From positions 36,228,795 to 36,292,794 of the forward strand of contig OY821740.1 of assembly GCA_963682055.1 (NCBI GenBank): DNA of 64,000 nt. The letters are read 5' to 3'. The notes under the pieces were generated by a model, which saw only the letters and a program-made list of their open reading frames with translations, was not told the origin of the DNA and made no database searches. This stretch comes from Primula veris. Taxonomy: Eukaryota; Streptophyta; Magnoliopsida; Ericales; Primulaceae. The stretch's first letter is position 1. The number at the start of each line of letters is the position of its first letter. Positions 22,214 to 33,612 of the stretch are shown in pieces. The translations under genes were made by a program, and so were the position numbers.

Positions 22214-25200
22214 TTACTCCTCTTTCTTGCTTGCTTTAGCTTCGTCTTCTGAAGCAGTTTTAGACTCATCAAACGCCAATAACTACACATTGTACACGAA
22301 ACAGAGTCACAAAAAGAGCACAGACAACATACCAAAAACCACAACTGTTGAAGCTAATTCGATTTCAAATTTGCAATGAATTCTAATTAAAAAAAAAACT
22401 TACGAAATTTGAATTCTATTAATCATTTGATCTAAAAATCAGCTTAAGTTATAGGCTTATAGCTTTTCAACAATATTTTATATAAATCAAGCAAAGCTTG
22501 AATGGTTTAACTGAGTAACCACCTAAGTTCCTGCGGTCAGAGCCTGAATAGGATACATTGTACTTTCTCATGTTCTAAATATCAACTTAATTTATAGCTT
22601 TTCTACAAAAAGTTACTTAAACCAAGCAAAGCTTGAATGGTATAACTGAACAACCAACCAAGTTTCTTTGTTCTGGTTGTTTCAGGTCATGTCGCTTATT
22701 TTTTACAAAGGCCAGTTTAGAGAGGATTTAATCTAATGCGGTTTAAAGCTAAAATAAAGAATGACCCGAAATCCTAAGAGAACAAAAATACACAAACACA
22801 AGTTGAGGACAAACCTGCTTTACATCGCCATTCCATATGCAATGAGTTGCCAAAAATCCAATAACGGCTGGCACTATATATAGTAAAGCAGGCTGCAGAG
22901 AAACAAGCAATTTACAAGATGTAACGAAAATAGTTAATAGCAACGAAAATCACTGGTTCAAAAAACGAGTATTGTTGGAAAAAATATAATACAACCATAA
23001 ATCAAACCCATGCTGTTATGTTCAAAATAAAACGCACCTGTGCAGCTTGGAACCAATTCATGACGACAATAGTAAGGACCAAACCGACTGTATACCCTAG
23101 AAAAGCACTTTTAAAATACTGGGTGCCTTTCCCTCTGGACACATCAAAACGCAGTGCCAAAGCTACAAATATTCCTGGATAAGAATTTTCCACAAGCATA
23201 TATTTAATTAGTTCACTCAGCATCAGCTGTTTAACGAATTAATAAAGAAAAATCATTTTTTTGGTGGGTAATAAAGAAAATTCATATTAATGCAATTTGC
23301 AAGCTACTGACTACTTTTTCCACACAAAAGAAAAGAAAATTTTGAACTCTATAGGTAATCAAACAACTCACAAACTACTAATACACGACATAAACAGGCA
23401 GACTTCACAAGCATCAACAAGGTAAGCAACCGCATATACCATATTAGCTAATCAGTTAGAAAGTACCTAGCTGGAACCTCAAAAATGTTCCAGGATCAAG
23501 GAATAACCTTAGCATCTGGCAGATACCGTACAGAAAGATAAGGACTCAAAGGGTAGTAAATAACTTGAAACCACCAAGAAAAATACAAATATACATTTGA
23601 CCTTTTAAAAGATGTTTACCACATGCACCTAATCTTTAATCAGAAAGCCTGACCTCTAACGAAAATAGCATGCCAACAGAAGAGGTAGAAAACAATAATT
23701 GTGGACTTAATATTGACTATTATGTCAGTCATTGCAGTTAACTCAATCTTTCAAAATTTATGAATTAATCTTTAGGTACTGTGAATTCACAGTTACCACA
23801 ATTTTTCAAATTATAATAAATAGAGAGAAGAATTACATATTACATTGAAAATATAGAGAGAATCTTTCATTGTACACAATACCTGGAATAACTATATCTC
23901 CAAGTCCAAGCATTGAAAATGGACGAGAAGCATCTCCTGTCGGAAATAAAAGCTGTACAAATAGAATACAAGATTAAAGATAATCCAGATTATTATAAAC
24001 AGAGTCTAAAAGTAAATATATATGTCAACATCACATACTGACCTTTATTGGAGCATCAAAGGATTTTGCAACACTAACCATCACAGGTGTAAAAAACACC
24101 CAGAAGATATCATACACAAAAAGTCCAGCCTGCAGCAAATATTTTGTAAGAGAAGAAGAAAAAGGTTAGAAAACATGGACTATGACTGATGAAGGATGAC
24201 AATCAACAGGTTACCCAGGTGTCTCATATTGCTCACTGTAAAGTGTAAATATAGGTAACAATGTCTTTCAGTTATCATTTCAAATCTATCTATATTCTTG
24301 TGATACTTCATCAATGTCCATAACACTTAAAGTTGGATACCATGAAGTTTATAAAAAATGTTAAGCTTAGCTAGCATTATTTCAATGGTTATATAATTTC
24401 ACGTTCAAATCATAGACTTGAGAGCATTGACACCTCAATAATGTGAGGATATATGTACAAGTCTTCGTAACCCATCAAGAATCTATGTAAAAGCGTGCAC
24501 TTCAATATATTAAAAGGTGAATTTTCAACATAAACATAGGTCAAATCCAATATGAAGAACAGCGAAATCATTCTGTTTTAATAAACAAGTCACAGAAGGT
24601 ATCACATACCAGAAGGATCCCACCAGTTTTAAAAGATCCGAGTGACAGCATTTCAATTCCCTGAGAATGCAAAAATTAGAGAAGAGAAAAAGGATGAAGT
24701 TTCCAACAGACAAGATGTTGATCAAAGCAAACTATCAGTCTTTAACATATTAAGAGAAGGATAAATCCATCAGGCAATATATATATATACTTATATAAGG
24801 AGATTTTGCTCAAATATAAGTGATGACAACAAACCTGTATGCAAAAAGCTAGGCCCAGTGTGTTATTAGCCAACCAGTGCTTTTGTGAAGCATACCATGC
24901 ACAGAAAAAGGTTCCAGGAATGGCTGCTACCACTTGAGACCTTGTGAACTCAACCTCCAAAGCTGTGTAAGATACAACATATGTAGACATGTTAATTTAA
25001 TCACCATGCGGTTTCAAAAAGTATAGGGGAGATATAAAGTAATTCTATAACTCCATCTTGCACACACTATGATGTACATACATACATCCTAAATTGAATT
25101 GGGCAAACTTAAGCTTATCTATCGATCTAAAATAGTTTATTAGAGAGAACTTGAGTTTGCAACGCCTTTAGATAATGTACATTTATGCTTTTTTCTGTTA

Positions 25201-26413
25201 TTGATAAAAAGAAATGAATAGACGATATTTGAAGAGAGTCAAGAGCATCACATACAACGGAAATATGGGAAATGCCAGTTTATAACATCATCATTCCATT
25301 TCTTCGGAAGAAAGCGTTCTATTGAAGGTAACACCGTCGCCCTATAATATTTTTGAAAACAATATAATTCATGAATGAAGTGCAAATTCCCAAGAAAATA
25401 AAATTATCCAAACAGAGAGCACGTACGAAAGAGCCACGATTCCCAAAACAAAGAAGTAGAGCGTCAAGACAGCATTAACCAAGTCTTTTGACAGGAATTT
25501 AAAGAGTAAAAACAGTGACAGCAGCATCGCACTACCAACCAAAGGGAACCGCATAGCATGCTCCTTTGACATCGTTTCCTGTGATAACATGAATAGATAA
25601 ATAAGTACGATTCTACTACATTTTAGCGAAATAAGGTATGGGACTAGAGACTTATACAAGCATAAGTTGATCATTGTGCTTACCGAAGGGGGAGTTGACT
25701 TGACAGATCGATAACATCCCACGTAAACAGTGAGGCAAGCAGTCAAAACGACATTTAAATTTGGATCAACCTTTATAATTAGTGGTGCCAAAGCTAAACC
25801 TGCACATTTGAACAGCCATAAACACAGAAATAATTTATATATATCAGACTCATACATTCGAGAAAGCATGACCGTGACTTATGACTTACATTCATTCTAA
25901 TTTAAGGTATAAGGTAGATGACAATAGAAACGTAGATGTCATCTCATTAAATTTAGATCAAAATTCACAATCCATTTGTAATTCAAGAGTTTGATTCTGG
26001 TTCAATGTATAAGGTAAAGAACTATAGGACCATAAATGTCATCTCATTATATTTAGATCAAAAGCCCTAAATTTAATTCACAATCCATACGCAATTCAAG
26101 AGTTTGCTTCCGTTTGTACTATCTTGGCACAGTCCTAAGAGAAGTATTATCTTGCTTTACTTTTGTTTCTTGGTACAAGGATGGATTCAGATGTTTGGAC
26201 TATCAATATAAATTTTGAAACAAAAGAGTAATAATCACAGTTGAGAAAGATTATCATAAATGTCATGTGCTTCCCAAGTTTGTTGCTTTACCAATAAAAG
26301 ATTTGAGCGAAAATGATCAGCAACACTTCACACGTGAACAAAAGATTAACAGGAAATCAAGAGAAAAACATACCTGCAAGAGCAATATTGGCAGCACGTT
26401 CACAATTCTTCAT
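22214..26413 (-). CDS. SPP: Signal peptide peptidase (intramembrane aspartyl protease)
   Basis: Eleven exons: 26374-26413, 25684-25799, 25427-25578, 25256-25341, 24835-24962, 24610-24660, 24043-24129, 23883-23952, 23038-23174, 22815-22892, 22214-22282; all phases agree, giving 337 residues. SPP cleaves leftover signal peptides inside the ER membrane. The catalytic motifs are all present: YD (Tyr197-Asp198, in VYDIFWVFFTPVMV), GLGD (236-239) and PAL (290-292). The block TETMSKEHAMRFPLVGSAML of plant SPPs is almost unchanged, but exon 2 ends in Ser, giving PPS before ETMSKEH. Multiple hydrophobic segments fit the nine-helix topology. The C-terminus ends KKEE, a dilysine (KKXX) ER-retrieval signal, which supports ER location. 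The start MKNCERAANIALAG is the family start. Highly similar to Arabidopsis SPP (344 residues). Confidence 0.95.
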
Positions 26414-28816
26414 TTTGTAGTATATTTTATCAAACAACAAAGCACGCCTTTGCTTCTTACAGCCCACCTGATCCTTCAACATTACAAGTAAATTATAAGT
26501 TTATACTGAAAAAAATATACTAAGATCTAGACAAGCTCTTAACAACCCAAATTAAAATAAAAAAAAGCACTAATCATACCCCGCCAAGATGGAGGATAAT
26601 TGACATTGATTTCAAAATAAGAGTTCAGAACAAGATTTCAGAACAAGATTTCAGATACATAATACAGATAAAAAAGGTCACAAAATTACCCACATCCAAA
26701 AAAATAAGATAAATAAATAAAAATGTTAAACAGCATGAATCAGAATTTAAATATTAGATGAATAACCCAGTAATAGCATAGCAGGTTGAAATAAGGGACC
26801 GTAAATAATCGTGAAATCATATGACAAAATGAAAAACTAACTCCCACGATAAGTCAATTAACAAAGTACGATTTACCTAACAAGATCCGAATTTCAAAAC
26901 TTTTACAGTACTTAACCCTGAATGTAGAGTTAGTACACAATAACTTAATTAGCAAAAACACAACAATTCACAAACTACTCTTAAAATAATGATCAGTGAA
27001 GACAGAGTAACATTTAAGGTGTTGTTAATGACGGTCCCAAGATAAACTATAAATTGTCAAATCATAAGACAAACTAACTGATTTAATATTAGATCAAGAA
27101 AACTAGGCAGCTCAGAAACGGAAAAATTTAACCTTTCGGATGGAAATTTACATAAACAGCTTCATAGCTTATAAGTATACAACCTAAATTTCCATTCTTT
27201 AGACAATCCGTTAGTAAACACTCCTTCAAATTCAGAAATTTATTTTACTACGCTAAAACGATCAAGTGCCAACAAAGTACACTTTAATCAGAGATTCATA
27301 GCATCTCAAGTGATAACTGCAACAATAATATAAAAAAGATACATACATAATCATCTAATCAAAATCTGACCAAAACTAAATGAATTAAACAAGAGATCAA
27401 CGAAGCAAGGCCGGTCAGAAATAGACATACACAGCATTCGCACATAAAAATAAAAATAAAACAAGATCAAAGTTCCATAACACGAGCAATAATAAACCCT
27501 AATCTCCGTTAATCAGAAACTCATAGAAATTTAAAATTGTACATTATTATGTTTGGAAGTTTTTTCAGTAACTGAAAGAAAATAACATTAAAAATATTCC
27601 AATGATATAAGGGCCTGAAAAATCAGCGTATAGGTCAGAATCAGGCGAGTGATACTGGTAAATTTAATATCGCAAGTTTATAATAATTTAATTGGCTTGG
27701 ATTGGTACAGATCTAGTCAAAGCTGAGACTTGCTTTATTTAACCTTTACGAAATAATATATATTGACTACATATATGTATAGTATATATACACAAAAATA
27801 TATTTATAACTGGAGATAAGAATAAAAGATGAACAATTGAACACGAGCTGAATTTAAAATTATACTTTACAAATTACAATAAGCTTAAATGATCAAGTAC
27901 TAACTAAGTACACACTTAATCAGAAATTCAAAACAATGGATTTACAATAGCATTACAGGTGCTAATTAAAAAATTAAAAAAAAGGTCCAAAAGAGTTAAA
28001 TAATCGTCATATCATTTTAAAAAAGCGAAAACTAACAGAAGTAACTTGAGATTGACGAAACTAAGCCGCTCAGATGAAAATTCACAAAAAAATAAAATAA
28101 AAACCCATTGTATATTGTATCAAAAAAGCGAAAACCTAACAGAAGTAACATGAAATTAACCAAACAAAGCCGATCAAATAAAAATTCACCAAATAAAATA
28201 AAATCAATCGTTAATTAGTTTTAACAATTGTAAACCCTAAATTCAAAATCTGTACAAAATCAGCTAATCAACACCCATTGCAATTAAACAAAGTGCAAAA
28301 TTTAATCAGAAATTCAAATCTAAATGCACAACACAAAAACAATAACTAATCGTAAAAAAAAACGACCAAAAAAAAAACTCAATTAAGCAATCGATCAACG
28401 AAACTAGGGAGATCGGAATTAAATAATTAGAACCACGTTAAATCAAAATTCACAGCACAAAAGCAATTAAAAACGCTAAATTTAGAATCTGAAGATAATC
28501 AGTAAAATCAACAGCCATTAGACACAATCAGAATATATATATAGATAGATACCCACCTTATTTAATAAGTTAAAACAATTAAAACTCCCAAATATACAAT
28601 CTGAACACAATCAGTAAAATCAACAGCCTATTTAGTAGACAAAAGCATATATATATATAAATATATGTGTATAGATACATACCTATATGGATCTGATTAG
28701 AGAGAGAGACGCGGAGGAGAGAGATTTAGAGAGAGAGAGAGATTTGCCAGCGTTTGGACTTAAACCTAGTGGTTGGGGGAGAGAGAGAGAGAGAGATTTT
28801 ACGGGTTTGGCCCACC
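26414..28816 (-). promoter_or_regulatory. SPP 5'UTR with probable ~2.2-kb leader intron
   Basis: Between the SPP ATG and a TATA-like site lies AT-rich DNA without exons. A leader exon is likely at about 28683-28795, rich in GA/CT repeats and ending CCATATAG before a donor GTATGTATC at 28682. A matching acceptor, GGATCAG, ends at 26468, leaving 26414-26467 as the second leader exon. Long first introns in plant 5'UTRs often raise expression; that role here is inferred. Confidence 0.55.
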
Positions 28817-28823
28817 CTTTATA
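28817..28823 (-). promoter_or_regulatory. Probable TATA box of SPP
   Basis: The minus strand reads ATATAAAGGGTGGGCC. TATAAAG lies 20-40 bases upstream of the GA/CT-rich leader, a normal distance to a transcription start. Confidence 0.55.
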
Positions 28824-29334
28824 TTGCTTTTATCTACCCGACCCATTTAATTTTATTCTTATCCCTTCTGTAATTCGTAAAATATATTTTTAAATGGAAA
28901 GTTGATTATTATACTTGATCCTTACGTGTAATTTTAACTGTTAATTAACGAGCTATTTATCGGTCAAAATTGCACGTACATATATAGAGCTCTAACATTT
29001 TGATACTGTGAGAATTGAATTATTAAAATGGAAAGTTATGTAAGAGTTTGTATTTTCTCTTTTCTAGAGACCACGTACTTTGGTTTAATTTAAAACTTTA
29101 AAAAAAAATTAAAAATGTAATTTATTTTATTCTTATCATTTTATAATAGTAAAATACTAAAATGGAAAGTTACCTAAATGCTAATTATGGTAATAGTTCA
29201 AACTTTCTCCATATTGACAGTGTCGTTGTTTGGTTGTTTAATTTAACTTTAAGTATTTAATATATTCAATTTTTATTTACCATGTTAGTCGAATTGCTAC
29301 CAATTTATTAACCCTCGACTGTTCAAGCATGATA

Positions 29335-30073
29335 CTGTAAAACATCTCTGTAAAAATACTCCATATAGTAATAACCTCTATAATAATAAAAATCATCGTC
29401 CCAACTCGGTCCAGTTCAAAATAGAAATAAATTTTCTATTGTCATATTTCGTAGTTTTTTATGGTCCCGTTAGTTATAATCCACATCTTATAGGAATAAA
29501 ATACATTTCATTACAAAAATATATATATCTAGTTACAATAAATTTACGATGATATAAAATATAAGGTTGTTTGTGATAATGACTTAATTTTTTGTGTTGC
29601 TACCATATTTTTTAACTGTCACAATGTCTTTTTGTTTTCAATCGGGGTTGGATTCTTTCACTTTGCATAATCTTTTCAGTGATTTGATTTCTTTTCTCAA
29701 CCTTTGATGTCATTGTTGCTAAAAATTAGAAGAACTATAACTAAAAGTGATTGATATGTTTACTTTAATATATATTTATACATGTAAATAAGATATATGA
29801 AAGATTGTATTTGACTTTACAAATTTCAAAATACATGTATTTGTTTTCAAAATACATGTATTTGTTTTCTACATACATACATTTGTTTAACTTAAACTTT
29901 TGATAGATTCATTTGTTTGTTTGAACTTGTAATGAAGCATGTATATGTATCTAATATTATGTAAATAGATATATTTTTTATTTTTTTCATATGTAAAGTT
30001 TATATAGGAATAACCTCCATATAGTAATATTTTTTCGTGGTTCCCACAATACGACTGTATAGAGATTTTACTG
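29335..30073. mobile_element. Emigrant-like (pogo/mariner) non-autonomous element
   Basis: The left end is CTGTAAAACATCTCTGTA; the right end read on the minus strand is CAGTAAAATCTCTATACAG. Both are flanked by TA, the target duplication of this superfamily. The ends resemble the CAGTAAAACCTCTATAAA ends of plant Emigrant elements, and CTCCATATAGTAATA occurs near both ends. At 739 bp with no transposase frame it cannot move by itself. An internal short repeat (AAAATACATGTATTTGTTTT, twice near 29830-29870) adds length. Confidence 0.65.
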
Positions 30074-31979
30074 TACAAGAAAAAAACACTACTTATTAAA
30101 AATCATAAATAAAAATTTATATTGATATCGGTTCAAAGAGAGACAATGTAAGAGATGAAATAATTGCCTTTGTGTTGATTTTTTATACATCGTTCAGAAG
30201 AGATGTTTTGAAATAATTACATTTATAATCGGCAAAAAAAATTATTGTAAAGCTTATGGCATATAGATGCGGCTGATTTTATTTGTTTCTATCCAAGATT
30301 AAGTATTTGAAATAATCTTAATTTAACTCCTAATAATATGGTGAATAAAAACTAAATGCATTAAAGTTGAGTCAAACCAATGAGAAACGGAAATGTATCG
30401 ACTGTAAAGAAATTATATCCAAACCCGATTAAAGAAAATTGATCTATTGCGGTAATTCATTCGATAATCAAATGTGAAAAGCTAACTTATGCCCAACTTC
30501 CAACATTTATGATTCAATTCATTTTTTTTATCTTTACATTAATTAATTATATAACATTATAGAAAATATTTGATGTATTCTTAATCACATTAAATCTTGT
30601 AACATGTAGTATATGAACTATAATTATTTTTATAATTTGCATCAGCTATATTGCTGCATAATCAAATATTACCGATCCACATTCAATCTATTTATTTATT
30701 TTCCAAATTTAAAAGTAAATGTATTGTTTGCATTTAATGTCAATAATCTATTCTTATTTTTCGGAAAATAATTTTCATTAATTTCACTTAAACATCACAA
30801 TTTTTTGTCAAACTTATATCTAATGTATTTTAATCTATAACATTATTTGTGATTCTCAAAAGATACACGGCAAGAAAAATACAAGTCACATGTCCAACCA
30901 TCACAGCGAAACCGTAGTACACCACCAAAATACTGTCATAGTTTTTACACTGCATCATGACAAATGTAAATAATACAGCGATCAGGAGCGACGTCTACCA
31001 CTGTTTCACTTGGTGAAATCGTGTTCTTGAGAAAGTACATACAAAGATGCTTGTCTATATCCACCGGGAATCGATACGTTTTGTTGCTTATCAACGTTGT
31101 TTCAGGCTTTCATTTGATAGGAGAAAATTAGATATTGGATGAAATGTAGCATCCAGTTGAGTTGACGGGACGTGATCAATCGAATGAGTAATAGGGCGAA
31201 AGATGACATATTGTGGAGGTATATGAGAGTGCTAGACATGCATACAAATATATCCACATGTGTATTTATTTATTTACGCATTTTATAATACTAAAAGCGA
31301 TATATACAAGTGATACAAAATGAATTGTTATTGCATAGGGTTGATATGTTTCAAACAGAATTACACCACTAGTTATCGATGTACAACAATATAATAGATT
31401 TCATACAGAATGGTTTATCGAAATGAAATACATATGGTCCCGTGACAATTTTCAATTTCTGGATTCATCTCGAAAAAACTTTAGGAGTCATACAAATATA
31501 CTCCACATAAAACTACTTTATTTATTTGTTTTTTATGCATGAGAACAAGATTTGAAGTATAAATACAGAGAGAACAATATTAAAAATGATCCATTTGAAG
31601 TCATATATAGAAATAGAAAGTGAGGACTAAGAATGGTGATATAAGCATGGACTATTTGACATAAAATTTTGGAGATCTATTTTGTAGAGTTATTAGTTCT
31701 TTCACGCTACAAATATATGATTTTACATATGATATGTATGCAATTATTTTATATTCAATTGCTTATAAAAAAAATCATACTATTAAAAAAGAAATGTTGA
31801 AAAAGGTAGCATAATTATTTAGAGTTGCATTCAAACTTTTTAAAAAGAGAAATTACGTGCAAACTTAAAATTTGAAACATAATCAAATAATATCAATTCA
31901 GACGTACTTGTAACACACGTAATTAATCTAGAGTATGGTCTGATCGGATTGGTTTTTGTTGGCTTGAACTTTTCAAGGC

Positions 31980-32655
31980 AGTCTCTCCTAATTGTTAAGT
32001 CAGGGTTCGGTCCGATTCGGTTCGGTTTTTGGTAAAAACGAAACCGGGCAGATTTTTCGGTTTCAGTCTTTTTATATTTTGGACCGAACCGGACCGGTTT
32101 TTTTCTGTCCGGTTTCGGTTTTATTTTTGATTTTTCGGTCATTTTCTGCATTGAATTTTTCAGGGACTAGATTCACCGTAGTGTTAATCGTTCGATGTTC
32201 ATTCAAAAATGCACTATTATTTAGGGTGTGCTAACCAATATTATTTTTTAGTTTTAATTTTGAATTAATTTTAGCCTAGATATTTTTGGGTTCATTAATA
32301 GGTGTTAGATTTTTAGTATGTGACACACCATAAATAATAGTGGACCAACACCAATTAGTAAGGCGGGGCGAAAATCCGGAAAAACCGAACCGATAATCGA
32401 ACCGAAAAAGACCGAAACCGAAAAATCGAAACTTTTCGGGTCGATTTCGGTTTACAATAAAACATAATCGAAAAAAACCGAAAAAAATAAAATAAAACTG
32501 AAAAACCCCGAAATCGGACCGAAAAAACCGGTCCGGTTCGGTCCAAAAAATAAATGACTTTGAAACCGAAAAAAATCGAACCGAAAAATATGCTCGGTTT
32601 CGTCAAAAACCGAATCGAGTCGGAGCGAACCTATACCTAGCAATTAGGACATGCT
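31980..32655. repeat. Long inverted-repeat (foldback-like) element rich in CGGTTT
   Basis: The left arm (about 31990-32150) begins CTAATTGTTAAGTCAGGGTT and runs through TCGGTTCGGTTTTTGG and GGACCGAACCGGACCGG. The right arm, read on the minus strand from about 32650, begins CTAATTGCTAGGTATAGGTT and runs through the same words. About 200 bp of AT-rich DNA separate the arms. No open reading frame of known type and no clear target duplication were found. It looks like a foldback or MULE-like non-autonomous element. Confidence 0.6.
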
Positions 32656-33588
32656 GCATTATTTTTTCAAGACAGCAAAAATGTATCCCGCTCAACCTAA
32701 CGAGTCACCGGATGATACAAAACTATATCATTTTTTATTTTATTTGAACGATCACAATTCTCCAACTTAAATGAAATGGGTTAGTTTATTCGTGATTATC
32801 ATATTACTATCCCCTGGTCACAATCTTGGTTGCTACCATTTTGGTTCAAAATCCGACACCTTAAAATGAGTATATGTTAGGTTATTAATGTAAACAACTT
32901 CTCTAAATAAACAAATTCTTGAAACTGTTAGAACAATACAATAAAGTGATAAACTATTATCAGATAAATGTATAAAAATATACCCACGTATTATTTATTT
33001 AGGCATCTAGAAATACCAAAAGCCCCATTAGAATAACACAATGTGAATAATAATTGCAGTGTTTTTAGTACGTTTGAATACAAAAACAAATTCTCTAAAT
33101 TAACAAATTACATGTTAAAACAGTAGTACATTTAAAAATAACATACAAAGGAGTAGAGTATTTTATTCAATTTTCTAAATTAACAAAACCGTTAGTATCA
33201 AAAAGGAGTAGAATACATTTATCTACATATTGTACAAATAAACCCACCCCACATAGGAATAGAAGTGAGTATTTTATTGAAGTTTTGATTTATACAAAAA
33301 GATATATAAATAGAACGAGATTTGAAGGATAGAGATAGAGAGAGAGAAAAAAAACAAATCAATCGATCATACCGTTCTGTCATTCACTATAATCCAAATC
33401 TATCTGAGAAAATATTAGTTAGATACACAAACATATAAAACAACGAGAGAGAAATAAAAGGGGGGGCAAAATAGGTATCTGCCAGTCATCACGGGGCGGG
33501 GCGGGGAGGGCCCGAAAGGCCACCGCGAAAGCCACCACGTCATCTACGGCGGTGTTAAGGAAGCTATCTTCGGTGACGGAGTCAGGCG

Positions 33589-33612
33589 ATGCTTCTCAGG
33601 TTAGGAAGATGA
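33589..33612 (+). promoter_or_regulatory. Upstream ORF overlapping the MO25-like start codon
   Basis: ATG at 33589 opens a 7-codon frame (MLLRLGR) whose stop TGA is at 33610-33612. The main ATG is at 33609-33611, so stop and start overlap as ATGA. If the transcript begins upstream, ribosomes would meet this frame first and could reinitiate at the main ATG. Transcript start not shown. Confidence 0.5.

Larger units (their letters stand above)
28900..33588. other. Gene-free AT-rich region
   Basis: Divergent promoters of SPP (left) and the MO25-like gene (right) flank this stretch. It holds the Emigrant-like element at 29335-30073 and the inverted-repeat element at 31980-32655. Translations across the latter show Phe/Arg/Thr-rich strings that come from CGGTTT repeats and are not protein genes. 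A GC-rich island with GGGGCGGGGCGGGG at about 33490-33510 precedes the MO25 start. Confidence 0.55.

Noticed and set aside
31840..32643. Open frames with Phe/Arg/Gly/Thr-Pro strings on both strands
   Set aside because: They arise from repeated CGGTTT sequence in the inverted-repeat element, not from protein-coding selection.
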